This document shows, in pieces, positions 9,233-16,977 of a stretch of DNA of 64,000 bases; the first letter of the stretch is position 1, and each line of letters starts with the position of its first letter. The translations under genes were made by a program, and so were the position numbers. Source of the stretch: Jejuia pallidilutea (GTDB lineage Bacteria > Bacteroidota > Bacteroidia > Flavobacteriales > Flavobacteriaceae); NCBI RefSeq assembly GCF_002973595.1, contig NZ_PVEO01000007.1, positions 202,690 to 266,689 of the forward strand, written 5' to 3'. Under the pieces are notes generated by a model, which did no database searches, was not told the origin of the DNA, and was given only the letters and a program-made list of their open reading frames with translations.

Positions 9233-9898
9233 ATGGACAAAATAAATGTTGTACTCGCCGATGATCATGTTTTAGTAAGGGATGGTATCAAGGCACTTTT
9301 AGAAGACCAATCTGGTATTGAAGTAATTGATGAAGCCTCCAATGGTGTTGAGGCATTGGAAGTACTAGGAAGAAATAAACCTCATGTGTTAATTGTAGAT
9401 ATTAGAATGCCGGAAATGAACGGGATTCAAGTGGTTGGTGAAGTTAAGAAGTTGCATCAAAATGTAAAAACATTGGTTTTATCTATGCATGACTCTGAGG
9501 AATACGTAGTGCAAGCTATTCAAGCTGGGGCAGATGGTTATTTGCTTAAAGGAGCTAGTAAAGAAGAGTTTTTAAAAGCACTGCATAAAGTGGCTAATGG
9601 AGGTAAATATTTTACAGGAGATGTGTCAGCAATTATTATGAATAATTTTGTGAGCGGTAATACAAATACTGCAGTTGCATCAAACGCAGACATAAAAGAA
9701 GATCCTTTTAAATTAACAAAACGCGAAAAACAAATTTTAGGTTTAGTTTTAGAGCTTAAGAATAATAAAGATATTGCCGATGAACTTAAAATTAGCAAGC
9801 GTACTGCAGAAGTACATCGTTTTAACTTGATGAAAAAATTAGAGGTTTCCAATCTCAAAGAACTTACTGAAAAGGCAAAAGAGTTCGGTTTGGTGTAA
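9233..9898 (+). CDS. NarL/FixJ-family response regulator
   Basis: A 221-residue two-domain regulator. The receiver domain (about 1-120) has acidic pair D10-D11, phospho-acceptor D56 in IVDIRMPEM and the lysine of YLLKGAS. A linker leads to a LuxR/NarL HTH (about 158-218; LTKREKQILGLV, NKDIADELKISKRTAEVHRFNLMKKL). It is probably activated by the HisKA_3 kinase at 6728. The shared palindrome contains inverted TACTTA halves, close to the NarL heptamer TACYYMT, so this protein is a good candidate for its binder. Its own promoter carries a site. That assignment is inference; the FNR-like protein at 15539 is the alternative. Confidence 0.92.
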   Translation: MDKINVVLADDHVLVRDGIKALLEDQSGIEVIDEASNGVEALEVLGRNKPHVLIVDIRMPEMNGIQVVGEVKKLHQNVKTLVLSMHDSEEYVVQAIQAGADGYLLKGASKEEFLKALHKVANGGKYFTGDVSAIIMNNFVSGNTNTAVASNADIKEDPFKLTKREKQILGLVLELKNNKDIADELKISKRTAEVHRFNLMKKLEVSNLKELTEKAKEFGLV

Positions 9899-9958
9899 TA
9901 AGTAACATCTTTTAAGCAACCTTTTTGTGAATTTTGAATCTAAGTAAAAACTAAAAAG

Positions 9959-10294
9959 GTGAAATCTATATTTAAAATTTTAATTTGTTTGATTATTATG
10001 ACTTCTTGTTCTAATGATGAAGTCGTTTTGTATGACGCAGAAGTTATAGGAGAGAGTATAGATTGTAACAATTCTTTTTTGCTTAGGTTCAAGGCAATAC
10101 CATTGGGAATTAACTCAATTGATAACATTTATGTTGGGCAAAACTTACCTGAAGCATATAAAGTTGTAGGCAAGAAAATAAACGTTTCGGTAAGAGGAGT
10201 AAATCCAAATAATGAAGATGAAATCCAACCATGTACTACACTTGGTCCCGGTTATGCGCATGTTTTCATTCTTTCAGTTTCAGAAAGAAATTAA
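9959..10294 (+). CDS. Small predicted lipoprotein, unknown function
   Basis: A 111-residue product from a GTG start (no in-frame ATG fits). MKSIFKILICLIIMTSCSND shows a signal peptide with lipobox MTSC, so it should be lipid-anchored after Cys17. The mature part is about 95 residues, including NSFLLRFKAIPLGI and GKKINVSVRGVNPNNEDE, and is probably an all-beta domain. I recognise no family. It lies 60 bases after the response regulator in the same direction and has no obvious promoter palindrome; whether it belongs to the nitrate regulon is unknown. Confidence 0.7.
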   Translation: MKSIFKILICLIIMTSCSNDEVVLYDAEVIGESIDCNNSFLLRFKAIPLGINSIDNIYVGQNLPEAYKVVGKKINVSVRGVNPNNEDEIQPCTTLGPGYAHVFILSVSERN

Positions 10295-10426
10295 GATTAA
10301 GGGTTCAGCCGTATTTTTAAATACGAGTTGTTTAAATTATCTAATTTTGCCAAATCCTCAAAATCCACTTTCTTAAATTAAAGACTTCACATAAATTTTA
10401 AATTACTTAATATTTAACACAAAAAT

Positions 10427-10448
10427 TAAGTATAAATACGTAGTTTTG
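10427..10448 (+). promoter_or_regulatory. Nitrate reductase promoter with palindromic operator
   Basis: TAAGTATAAATACGTA (10427-10442) is the shared 16-bp palindrome with one mismatch. It runs into TAGTTTTG (10441-10448), a perfect TAnnTTTG -7 element. The leader to ATG 10514 is about 60 bases. It is nearly identical to the nirB site, so the two reductases are probably co-regulated. Confidence 0.7.
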
Positions 10449-10513
10449 GTACATTGAGAATTTGTTTGAATCACTTCAATACGCATCTCATTCATAATTT
10501 AAAACGCTTATAA

Positions 10514-13500
10514 ATGATACAAAGCGAAGTAAAAACTACCTGTTCCTACTGTGGTGTTGGTTGTGGTATTGTTGTTAAAAAAGATAATAACAATAAAGTA
10601 TTTGTAGAAGGCGATAAAGATCACCCTGTAAACAAAGGAATGCTTTGTTCCAAAGGAATGAATCTGCATTATGTGGCTAACGATACTTCCGATAGAATTT
10701 TATATCCAGAAATGCGTTGGAGCAGATCCCATCCAAGGGAACGTGTAAGTTGGGATGATGCTTTGGATAGGGCTGCAAGCGTTTTTAAATCTATTATTAA
10801 AAAACATGGGCCAGATAGTGTTGGGTTTTATGTCTCAGGACAAAGTTTAACCGAAGAATATTACATTGCCAATAAACTAACCAAAGGCTTTTTAGGTACT
10901 AATAATATCGATACGAACTCCCGTTTATGTATGAGTTCTGCTGTTGTTGGCTATAAAAAAACATTCGGGGAAGATAGTGTGCCCATTTCTTATGCTGATA
11001 TTGAATTGGCAGATGCGTTTTTAATTACAGGAGCAAACCCTGCTTGGTGTCACCCTATTTTATTTAGACGGTTAGAAAAACACAAAGAGGAGCATCCAGA
11101 TGTAAAAATTATTGTAGTTGATCCTAGAAAAACGGATACAGCAAATTTTGCAGATTTACATTTACAGTTACTACCAGGAACCGATGTTATATTGTATAAT
11201 GCGATTGGAAGGTGCTTGTATAAACGCGGTTTAATAGACGAAGACTTTATAAATAAACATACTGAAGGATTTCAAGAGTACAAAGATTTAATTTTTAGCA
11301 CCTCTTTGAAGCAAGCATCAAAATTATGTGGTGTACCTGAAAAGGATATTCGGAAAGCTGCAGATATTATAGGGCTTGCAAAAGGCTTTATTAGCATGTG
11401 GGCCATGGGTTTAAATCAAAGTGTTGTAGGTACAGATAAAAATGTGTCACTCTTAAATTTGTCATTAATTACGGGTCAGGTAGGAAAACCGGGCTCTGGT
11501 CCATTTTCTTTAACCGGCCAACCTAACGCCATGGGAGGTCGTGAAGTAGGCGGAATGGCAAATCTTTTGGCGGTTCATAAAGATTTAATGAATGAAGAGC
11601 ATCGTCGTGAAGTGGCTCAATTTTGGGGTGTAGATCAAATCAATCCAAAGCCAGGGTTAACAGCCACAGAAATGTTTGATGCCTTAGAAAGTGGTAAAAT
11701 GAAGGCGGTTTGGATTGCCTGTACAAATCCACTAGTGAGTTTACCAAATTTGAATCGTATTGAAAAAGCCATGAAAAACGCAAAGTTTGTTGTGGTTCAG
11801 GAGATTTCTCATAAATCTGATACTGTCGCCTTTGGTGATTTGGTATTACCGGCAGCTGCTTGGTTGGAGAAAGAAGGAACGATGACGAATTCCGAAAGGC
11901 GTATTTCATACTTGCCAAAACAAATAGACCCACCAGGTGAAGCTAGACCTGATGTTGAAATATTCTGTGATTTTGCCCAGCGTATGGGTTTTAGAGGCTT
12001 TAATTTTAATAGTGCCAGCGAGATTTATGACGAGTACGCTTCTATGACAAAGGGTACAAATATTGACGTGTCTTATTTGAATTATGATAGGTTAAAAAAC
12101 GAAGGCACCTTCCAATGGCCTGTTCCCGAACATAGGCATCAAGGAACACCAAGGCTTTTCGAGGATAAAAAATTCTACACACCCTCAACAAAGGCACAGT
12201 TTAATTTACCAGTTTCTATTATAAATACTTCAATACAACCCAATGCATCCTACCCTTTAATTCTAACAACAGGTCGAGTAAGAGACCAATGGCACACCAT
12301 GACCAAAACAGGAAAAGTGTCTCGTTTAAAAACGCATTATCCCAAACCGGTCTTAGAAATTCATCCGGTAGATGCATATTTATACCATATTAAAGATGGT
12401 GATATCACTCAAATAAAAGGAGAAAACGGTGAGGTACGGGTAAGGGCCAAAGTAACTGATACCATCAAAAAAGGAGTGGTGTTTTTGCCAATGCACTGGG
12501 GTAAACAGTTGCAAAGTAATCTAAATAGAACCAATAATTTAACAAATACGCATCTAGATCCTGTTTCAAAAGAACCAGATTTTAAATTTACGGCAGTCGC
12601 TGTTTCAAAATATAAAAAACCTACTGAGAAAATTATAATTGCAGGTGCTGGGGCAGCAGCGTTCAGGTTTGTTCAAAACTATAGAGAGCAAAATGAAAGA
12701 GATGAAATTCATGTGTTTTCAAAAGAACCAAATCTGTTCTATAACAGAGTATTGCTTCCAGAATATGTTACTGAGGAATTAACTTGGGAGCAACTTCTAA
12801 AAATAAAAAAACTAGAGCTTAATAAACTTAATATTCATTTACATCCTGAGACTACAATTTCTCAAATTGATAAGGATAAAAAAGTAGTAAAAGATAGCAA
12901 TGGCGAAACCCATACGTTTGATAAATTAATTTTAGCCACCGGAAGTCGCGCATTTGTGCCAAAAGACGTTCAGATTAATTTACCTGGGCGTTTTACCATG
13001 CGAAATAAAATTGATGCAGACGAATTTAAGGCGCATCTGGAAGCTACAGGATTGCCTCCAGAAGCGCAACATGTTGTTATTGTTGGTGGCGGTTTACTTG
13101 GGCTGGAGTTAGCGGCTGCGATGAAGCATAAAAATGCTAAAATCACCATAGTGCAAAGGGGGTCTCGCTTAATGGAGCGTCAGTTAGATAAAGTGTCGAG
13201 TAAACTTTTAGCCATTGATGTACAAGAGCGCGGTATTCAAATTTATTTTGATAATGAAGTAAGTACCGTATTTGATGATGAAGATACCGGTGAGTTGAAT
13301 ATTACTTTAAAAAGTGGAAAGTTAATAACTGCAAATGCTATTGTTTACGCTATTGGAACTATCCCCAATATTGAAATTGCAAGAGAAAATGGTATTAAAT
13401 GCAGACGAGGTGTTATTGTAAATGAGCACTTGCAATCGTCTCATCCTGATATTTTTGCCATAGGGGAAATAGCTGAATTTAATAATCAATTGTTTGGAAT

Positions 13501-14035
13501 AACCTCCGCAGCGGAAGAGCAAGCTACTATTCTGGCTAATTTTATTGCAGGAGATATAAGTGATGCCTATAAAGGCTCAGTATTAATGAATATATTGAAA
13601 TTCAACGATTTGAATCTATGTAGTATCGGAGAAATCAATGTACCTGAAAACGATGATAGTTTTGAGGAAATTATATTTACTGATATAAAGAAGCGCTATT
13701 ACAAAAAATGTATTGTAAAAGACGATTTGTTGGTTGGTGCGGTTTTAATGGGTGATAAAAATGAATTTGCTGAATTTAAAACCATGATAGAGGGTAAAAT
13801 TGAAATGGCCGATAAGCGAAATACCTTATTGAGAGGTTCATCTAAAGATGAGCCTGTTCTTGGAAAATTAGTGTGTTCGTGTAGTCAGGTTGGGGCAGGT
13901 AACATTGAGGATGCCATTGCAAAAGGTTGTACGGATTTTACAGCGCTATGTAGTGAAACTGGCGCAGGTTTAGGGTGTGGCAGTTGTAAAAGTGAAGTGC
14001 GTGAGATACTTATGAATTCTAAAGTTTTAATGTAA
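10514..14035 (+). CDS. nasA: Assimilatory nitrate reductase, fused to NAD/FAD oxidoreductase and BFD-like [2Fe-2S] domains
   Basis: A 1173-residue cytoplasmic enzyme reducing nitrate to nitrite. Residues 5-60 form the Molybdop_Fe4S4 domain, with C10, C13, C17 and C45 binding [4Fe-4S]. A molybdopterin oxidoreductase body follows to about 520 (NSRLCMSSAVVGYKKTFG, GANPAWCHPI, TGQPNAMGGREVGGMANLL). The Mo-dinucleotide-binding domain (about 570-690) contains LTTGRVRDQWHTMTKTG. A NirB-like FAD/NAD oxidoreductase (about 705-1090) starts IIAGAGAAAFR and has VVIVGGGLLGLELAA. A BFD-like [2Fe-2S] domain (CSCSQVGAGN, CGSCKSEV) ends the protein. In Bacillus or Klebsiella the electron-transfer part is a separate or shorter subunit, so this is a self-contained form. 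It overlaps the next gene by one base (taATG). Confidence 0.95.
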   Translation: MIQSEVKTTCSYCGVGCGIVVKKDNNNKVFVEGDKDHPVNKGMLCSKGMNLHYVANDTSDRILYPEMRWSRSHPRERVSWDDALDRAASVFKSIIKKHGPDSVGFYVSGQSLTEEYYIANKLTKGFLGTNNIDTNSRLCMSSAVVGYKKTFGEDSVPISYADIELADAFLITGANPAWCHPILFRRLEKHKEEHPDVKIIVVDPRKTDTANFADLHLQLLPGTDVILYNAIGRCLYKRGLIDEDFINKHTEGFQEYKDLIFSTSLKQASKLCGVPEKDIRKAADIIGLAKGFISMWAMGLNQSVVGTDKNVSLLNLSLITGQVGKPGSGPFSLTGQPNAMGGREVGGMANLLAVHKDLMNEEHRREVAQFWGVDQINPKPGLTATEMFDALESGKMKAVWIACTNPLVSLPNLNRIEKAMKNAKFVVVQEISHKSDTVAFGDLVLPAAAWLEKEGTMTNSERRISYLPKQIDPPGEARPDVEIFCDFAQRMGFRGFNFNSASEIYDEYASMTKGTNIDVSYLNYDRLKNEGTFQWPVPEHRHQGTPRLFEDKKFYTPSTKAQFNLPVSIINTSIQPNASYPLILTTGRVRDQWHTMTKTGKVSRLKTHYPKPVLEIHPVDAYLYHIKDGDITQIKGENGEVRVRAKVTDTIKKGVVFLPMHWGKQLQSNLNRTNNLTNTHLDPVSKEPDFKFTAVAVSKYKKPTEKIIIAGAGAAAFRFVQNYREQNERDEIHVFSKEPNLFYNRVLLPEYVTEELTWEQLLKIKKLELNKLNIHLHPETTISQIDKDKKVVKDSNGETHTFDKLILATGSRAFVPKDVQINLPGRFTMRNKIDADEFKAHLEATGLPPEAQHVVIVGGGLLGLELAAAMKHKNAKITIVQRGSRLMERQLDKVSSKLLAIDVQERGIQIYFDNEVSTVFDDEDTGELNITLKSGKLITANAIVYAIGTIPNIEIARENGIKCRRGVIVNEHLQSSHPDIFAIGEIAEFNNQLFGITSAAEEQATILANFIAGDISDAYKGSVLMNILKFNDLNLCSIGEINVPENDDSFEEIIFTDIKKRYYKKCIVKDDLLVGAVLMGDKNEFAEFKTMIEGKIEMADKRNTLLRGSSKDEPVLGKLVCSCSQVGAGNIEDAIAKGCTDFTALCSETGAGLGCGSCKSEVREILMNSKVLM

Positions 14036-15477
14036 TGGAAGAGCGCTATAGATTAATGATTAACGGCGGTGTATTATCACCAGGAGAGTTGAAGTATATT
14101 TGTGAAGCTGCCGAAGGTTTAGGTTTAGATGCTATTTCTTTTGGCTCGCGACAAGACATTATTTTTCCTGAAAAAATAGATGAAAGCAAGTTTTGCCAGT
14201 TTGATAAAATTCAATTTGTAAAACCCAAGCGAGATGGTGTAGAAAATATTGCGTCATCTTATGTTTCAGCCGAAATTTTACCAAGTACGTCTTGGTTAAC
14301 AAGCGACCGTTACTTATATGTTTTAGAACAATTTAAACATAAACCTAAATTAAGGATAAATGTTATAGATCCTAAACAGCGCTTAGTACCATTGTTTACG
14401 GGAAACGTTAATTTTATAGCTTCAGAACATGAAGACTATTGGTATTTGTATTTAAGACTTCCGGGTTGGAAAAACACCGAAATATATCCCGCTTTAATTT
14501 ACAGTTGGGATATAGATAGAATAGAGCTAGCCATTGAAAATATTCTAATTGAAGAACCAGAAACCATGGAAACTGTTTTTGAGCTAGTTAGTGACGCTGT
14601 AGACACTAATAATAGAACAGTGGATAAGCCTCTAGAAGTACCGTTTTACCCATTTCCGTATTATGAAGGTATGAATAGAATTGGAACAGATAGGTATTGG
14701 TTGGGATTGTATTGGAGAAATAACCGGTATGACATAAAGTTTTTAAAGGCCATGTGCGATTTGTGTTCAGATAATAAAATAGGAAAGATTTCCATTACAC
14801 CTTGGAAATCATTTATCGTAAAAGGCATTCCCTTACATTCAAAACTCAATTGGGAAAAACTTCTAGGTAAATTTGGTATTAATGTGCGACATTCCATGTT
14901 AGAAATGAACTGGCATGTACCTGTTAACGATAAAGAAGCGCTAAGTTTAAAAAAGTATTTGGTAACTAATTTTGATCAAAACGATATAAGTACGTATGGT
15001 TTAACGTTTGGCATAACAAGTTATGATAGTGATACCTATAATTTTACTTCAATTGTAATTGAAAAAAACAGACAGCCCAAAACGGTTGGAAATTTTACAA
15101 TAAGAGATACTTATAACCTTTTGTACGCAAAAGATTTTGATCCAAATACGCGCGAATACATCATGCATGTGCAAGATGTAGATATGGTGGAGCTTCCGGG
15201 ATTATTAATGGAGTTAAGCAAATTATATTTTGAGCAATTAGGTGTTGAGAAAGAAACAGAAACACTGCCAGAGACGCAAAAGGAAAGAGAGGAAGAAGAA
15301 GTATATCAGTGCTCAGATTGTAAGACAGTTTATTGTGAGACTTATGGAGATATTACTCAGGATATTGCGCCCAATACACCGTTTGAGAATTTACCAAGTA
15401 CTTACGAATGCTCAGTTTGTGAAGCACCAAAACATAGTTTTGAGAAAAAAACCTTTCAAATTTTACCAAATTCATAA
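14035..15477 (+). CDS. Sulfite/nitrite-reductase-like protein with C-terminal rubredoxin domain
   Basis: A 480-residue protein. The N-terminal part (YRLMINGGVLSPGELKYICEAA, LDAISFGSRQDIIFPE) resembles the ferredoxin-like half-domain of sulfite/nitrite reductases. A second half-like repeat lies around 230-330 (YWLGLYWRNNRYDIKFLKAMCDLC, KIGKISITPWKSFIV). The C-x5-C/C-x3-C ligands of 4Fe4S-siroheme are absent, so it should not be a siroheme enzyme. A rubredoxin-type domain follows near residues 423-475, with C426-x2-C429 and C459-x2-C462 for one iron. Its start overlaps the nitrate reductase stop, implying translational coupling. A role passing electrons to, or assembling, the reductase is inference. 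Confidence 0.85.
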   Translation: MEERYRLMINGGVLSPGELKYICEAAEGLGLDAISFGSRQDIIFPEKIDESKFCQFDKIQFVKPKRDGVENIASSYVSAEILPSTSWLTSDRYLYVLEQFKHKPKLRINVIDPKQRLVPLFTGNVNFIASEHEDYWYLYLRLPGWKNTEIYPALIYSWDIDRIELAIENILIEEPETMETVFELVSDAVDTNNRTVDKPLEVPFYPFPYYEGMNRIGTDRYWLGLYWRNNRYDIKFLKAMCDLCSDNKIGKISITPWKSFIVKGIPLHSKLNWEKLLGKFGINVRHSMLEMNWHVPVNDKEALSLKKYLVTNFDQNDISTYGLTFGITSYDSDTYNFTSIVIEKNRQPKTVGNFTIRDTYNLLYAKDFDPNTREYIMHVQDVDMVELPGLLMELSKLYFEQLGVEKETETLPETQKEREEEEVYQCSDCKTVYCETYGDITQDIAPNTPFENLPSTYECSVCEAPKHSFEKKTFQILPNS

Positions 15478-15500
15478 AAGTTAATCTAAATTATAAAAAC

Positions 15501-15522
15501 TAAGTATTATTACTTAATTTTG
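15501..15522 (+). promoter_or_regulatory. FNR-like regulator promoter with nitrate-regulon palindrome
   Basis: TAAGTATTATTACTTA (15501-15516) is a TAAGTA-N4-TACTTA palindrome leading into TAATTTTG (15515-15522), a perfect -7 element. A transcript starting about 7 bases later would give ATG 15539 a very short leader and ATG 15554 a normal one. Confidence 0.68.
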
Positions 15523-15538
15523 AGTAATAACACTTAAC

Positions 15539-16288
15539 ATGCCCGCAGTCGCCATGTCTACATATACCAGATTTCGCTCCTTAAAAGATACGTCGTGTGC
15601 GTCCTGCGATAACTCAAATTGTATAGTAAATAGAAACCTTTCCATTCTAGAAAATTCCACGTTAGTAGACAACAAAAGCACCTTGCGTTGTAAAAAAGGG
15701 CAACAGTTTATTATGGAGGGCGCGCCGGTAAACGGACTCTTTTTCATTCTAAAAGGTACGGTTAAGGTTTTTCGCACTGGAATTAACGGACGCGAACAAA
15801 TTGTGCGTTTAGCTAAAGAAGGCGAAATTATCGGCCACCGCGGTTTCGGTACAGAAGAGTACTATTCCATTGGTGCTATAGCGCTTCAAGATGCTGTATT
15901 GTGCTATTTTTCTAAGGAAAACCTGCAAGAAACCCTGCTAGACAATCCTAAGTTTGCCTTCGATATGATGTTGTTTTATGCCAACGAACTTAACCGCAGC
16001 GAAAACAAAGTAAAGTCTATTTCGCAAATGACGGTGCGCGAGCGTGTCATCGATTCCCTATTATACATACACCGAAAGTTTGGAGATTTAAATGGCTTTC
16101 TAAACCTTCCTTTAAGTAGAAGAGAATATGCCGATTATGCTGGTACAACAGAAGAGCAAGTTATTCGCGTGTTTTCAGCTTTAAAAAAAGAAAACCTAAT
16201 TACAGCTAAAGGCAAGAAAATTGGTATTAACGCTATCCAATCGCTTAAAAAAGAAATTAACGACCATAATTACTTTTTAGATAGTTAG
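15539..16288 (+). CDS. Crp/Fnr-family transcription regulator with N-terminal cysteine cluster
   Basis: A 249-residue regulator (244 if the second ATG at 15554 is used). C20-x2-C23-x4-C28 and C51 resemble the Fe-S ligand pattern of FNR, although the spacing is not identical. The cNMP-binding-like fold follows (GQQFIMEGAPVNGLFFILKGTVKVF, EGEIIGHRGFG), then a long helix and a Crp-type HTH (MTVRERVIDSLLYIHRKFG, LPLSRREYADYAGTTEEQVIRVFSALKKE). It is the last gene of the nitrate reductase block and has its own palindrome-bearing promoter. It probably senses oxygen or NO, or otherwise controls the nitrate genes. Fe-S sensing is inferred from the cysteines only. Confidence 0.9.
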   Translation: MPAVAMSTYTRFRSLKDTSCASCDNSNCIVNRNLSILENSTLVDNKSTLRCKKGQQFIMEGAPVNGLFFILKGTVKVFRTGINGREQIVRLAKEGEIIGHRGFGTEEYYSIGAIALQDAVLCYFSKENLQETLLDNPKFAFDMMLFYANELNRSENKVKSISQMTVRERVIDSLLYIHRKFGDLNGFLNLPLSRREYADYAGTTEEQVIRVFSALKKENLITAKGKKIGINAIQSLKKEINDHNYFLDS

Positions 16289-16292
16289 GTTT

Positions 16293-16498
16293 TGGGCGTT
16301 CCCCTCGATGTTACATGATAAAGTTTCATGAAACTACCGTGCTCGGGTCGGGCTTTCCGCTATATCTTTTGTTTTGTCATTCCTGCGCAGGCAGGAATCC
16401 ACAACACTATTAAAAGCTATAATGAATAGTTCGTATATATCAATAGAAAAACAAAAGGATGCCGCTGCAATCCCTAACGCGGGCCAACCCGCCAGCTT
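16293..16498 (-). repeat. Dispersed structured repeat, copy 3 (inverted, interrupted)
   Basis: Read on the minus strand it has the block order of the copies at 5371 and 22574: GCGTTAGGGATTGCAG, then GAAAGCCCGACCCGAG, then GGGAACGCCC. An insert of about 100 bases between blocks contains the self-complementary TCCTGCGCAGGCAGGA, a common 'CAGGAATCC'-type repeat. Confidence 0.65.
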
Positions 16499-16977
16499 CA
16501 TTACCAACCCCAAAATTATATTCGTTTTTTTTGAAAACACAAAAATATTTTGCAACATGTTTTAAGGCATGAGTGTCCCTCCTAATAAGGAGGGAGTAAG
16601 GGAGGTGTTTTTCAATCACAGTTGCAAATGTCATTTTTACACACCCCTTAATCCCCTTACTTCGACAAGCTCAGTACAGGCTTTTAGAGGGGAAACTCGC
16701 ACTTCTAAATTCCCCGTCATTGCGAACACAGTGAAGCAATCTCCCTATAAAAAAGATAAAATAGTTCTTTTGTTGCGCAAGATTACCAAGACACTCGTGC
16801 ATCATTCATCAAAATGCATTTTTGTTGAAAACTAGGTATAAGTATGTATTGGTTTTATCGTAGGAAAAGTCTAGCTTTGTTTTTCGGACATTATAGTGCA
16901 TTAAAAACTGAACCATATCTAACCGTTGACCTTCATTATAAAAAAACACAATTTATGCCGAAAATTCAAATGTTCAA
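16499..16977. repeat. Cluster of short dispersed repeat fragments, no gene
   Basis: The stretch holds TCCCTCCTAATAAGGAGGGA-type dyads (16574-16595), TTCGACAAGCTCAGTACAGG (16661-16680) and GTCATTGCGAACAC followed by GTGAAGCAATCT (16717-16742). All are sequence types found as scattered intergenic repeats in flavobacteria. Small open frames here have no protein-like composition. A weak copy of the regulon palindrome, TAGGTA-N4-TATGTA, lies at 16833-16848, upstream of the STAND gene. Confidence 0.55.

Noticed and set aside
15242..15484. An 80-codon basic frame overlapping the rubredoxin domain
   Set aside because: It is in an alternative frame of a clear rubredoxin (CxxC pairs) and has no motif of its own.
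16334..16835. Several 60-90 codon open frames on both strands
   Set aside because: They lie wholly in dispersed repeat sequence, have no family-like sequence and overlap one another on opposite strands.
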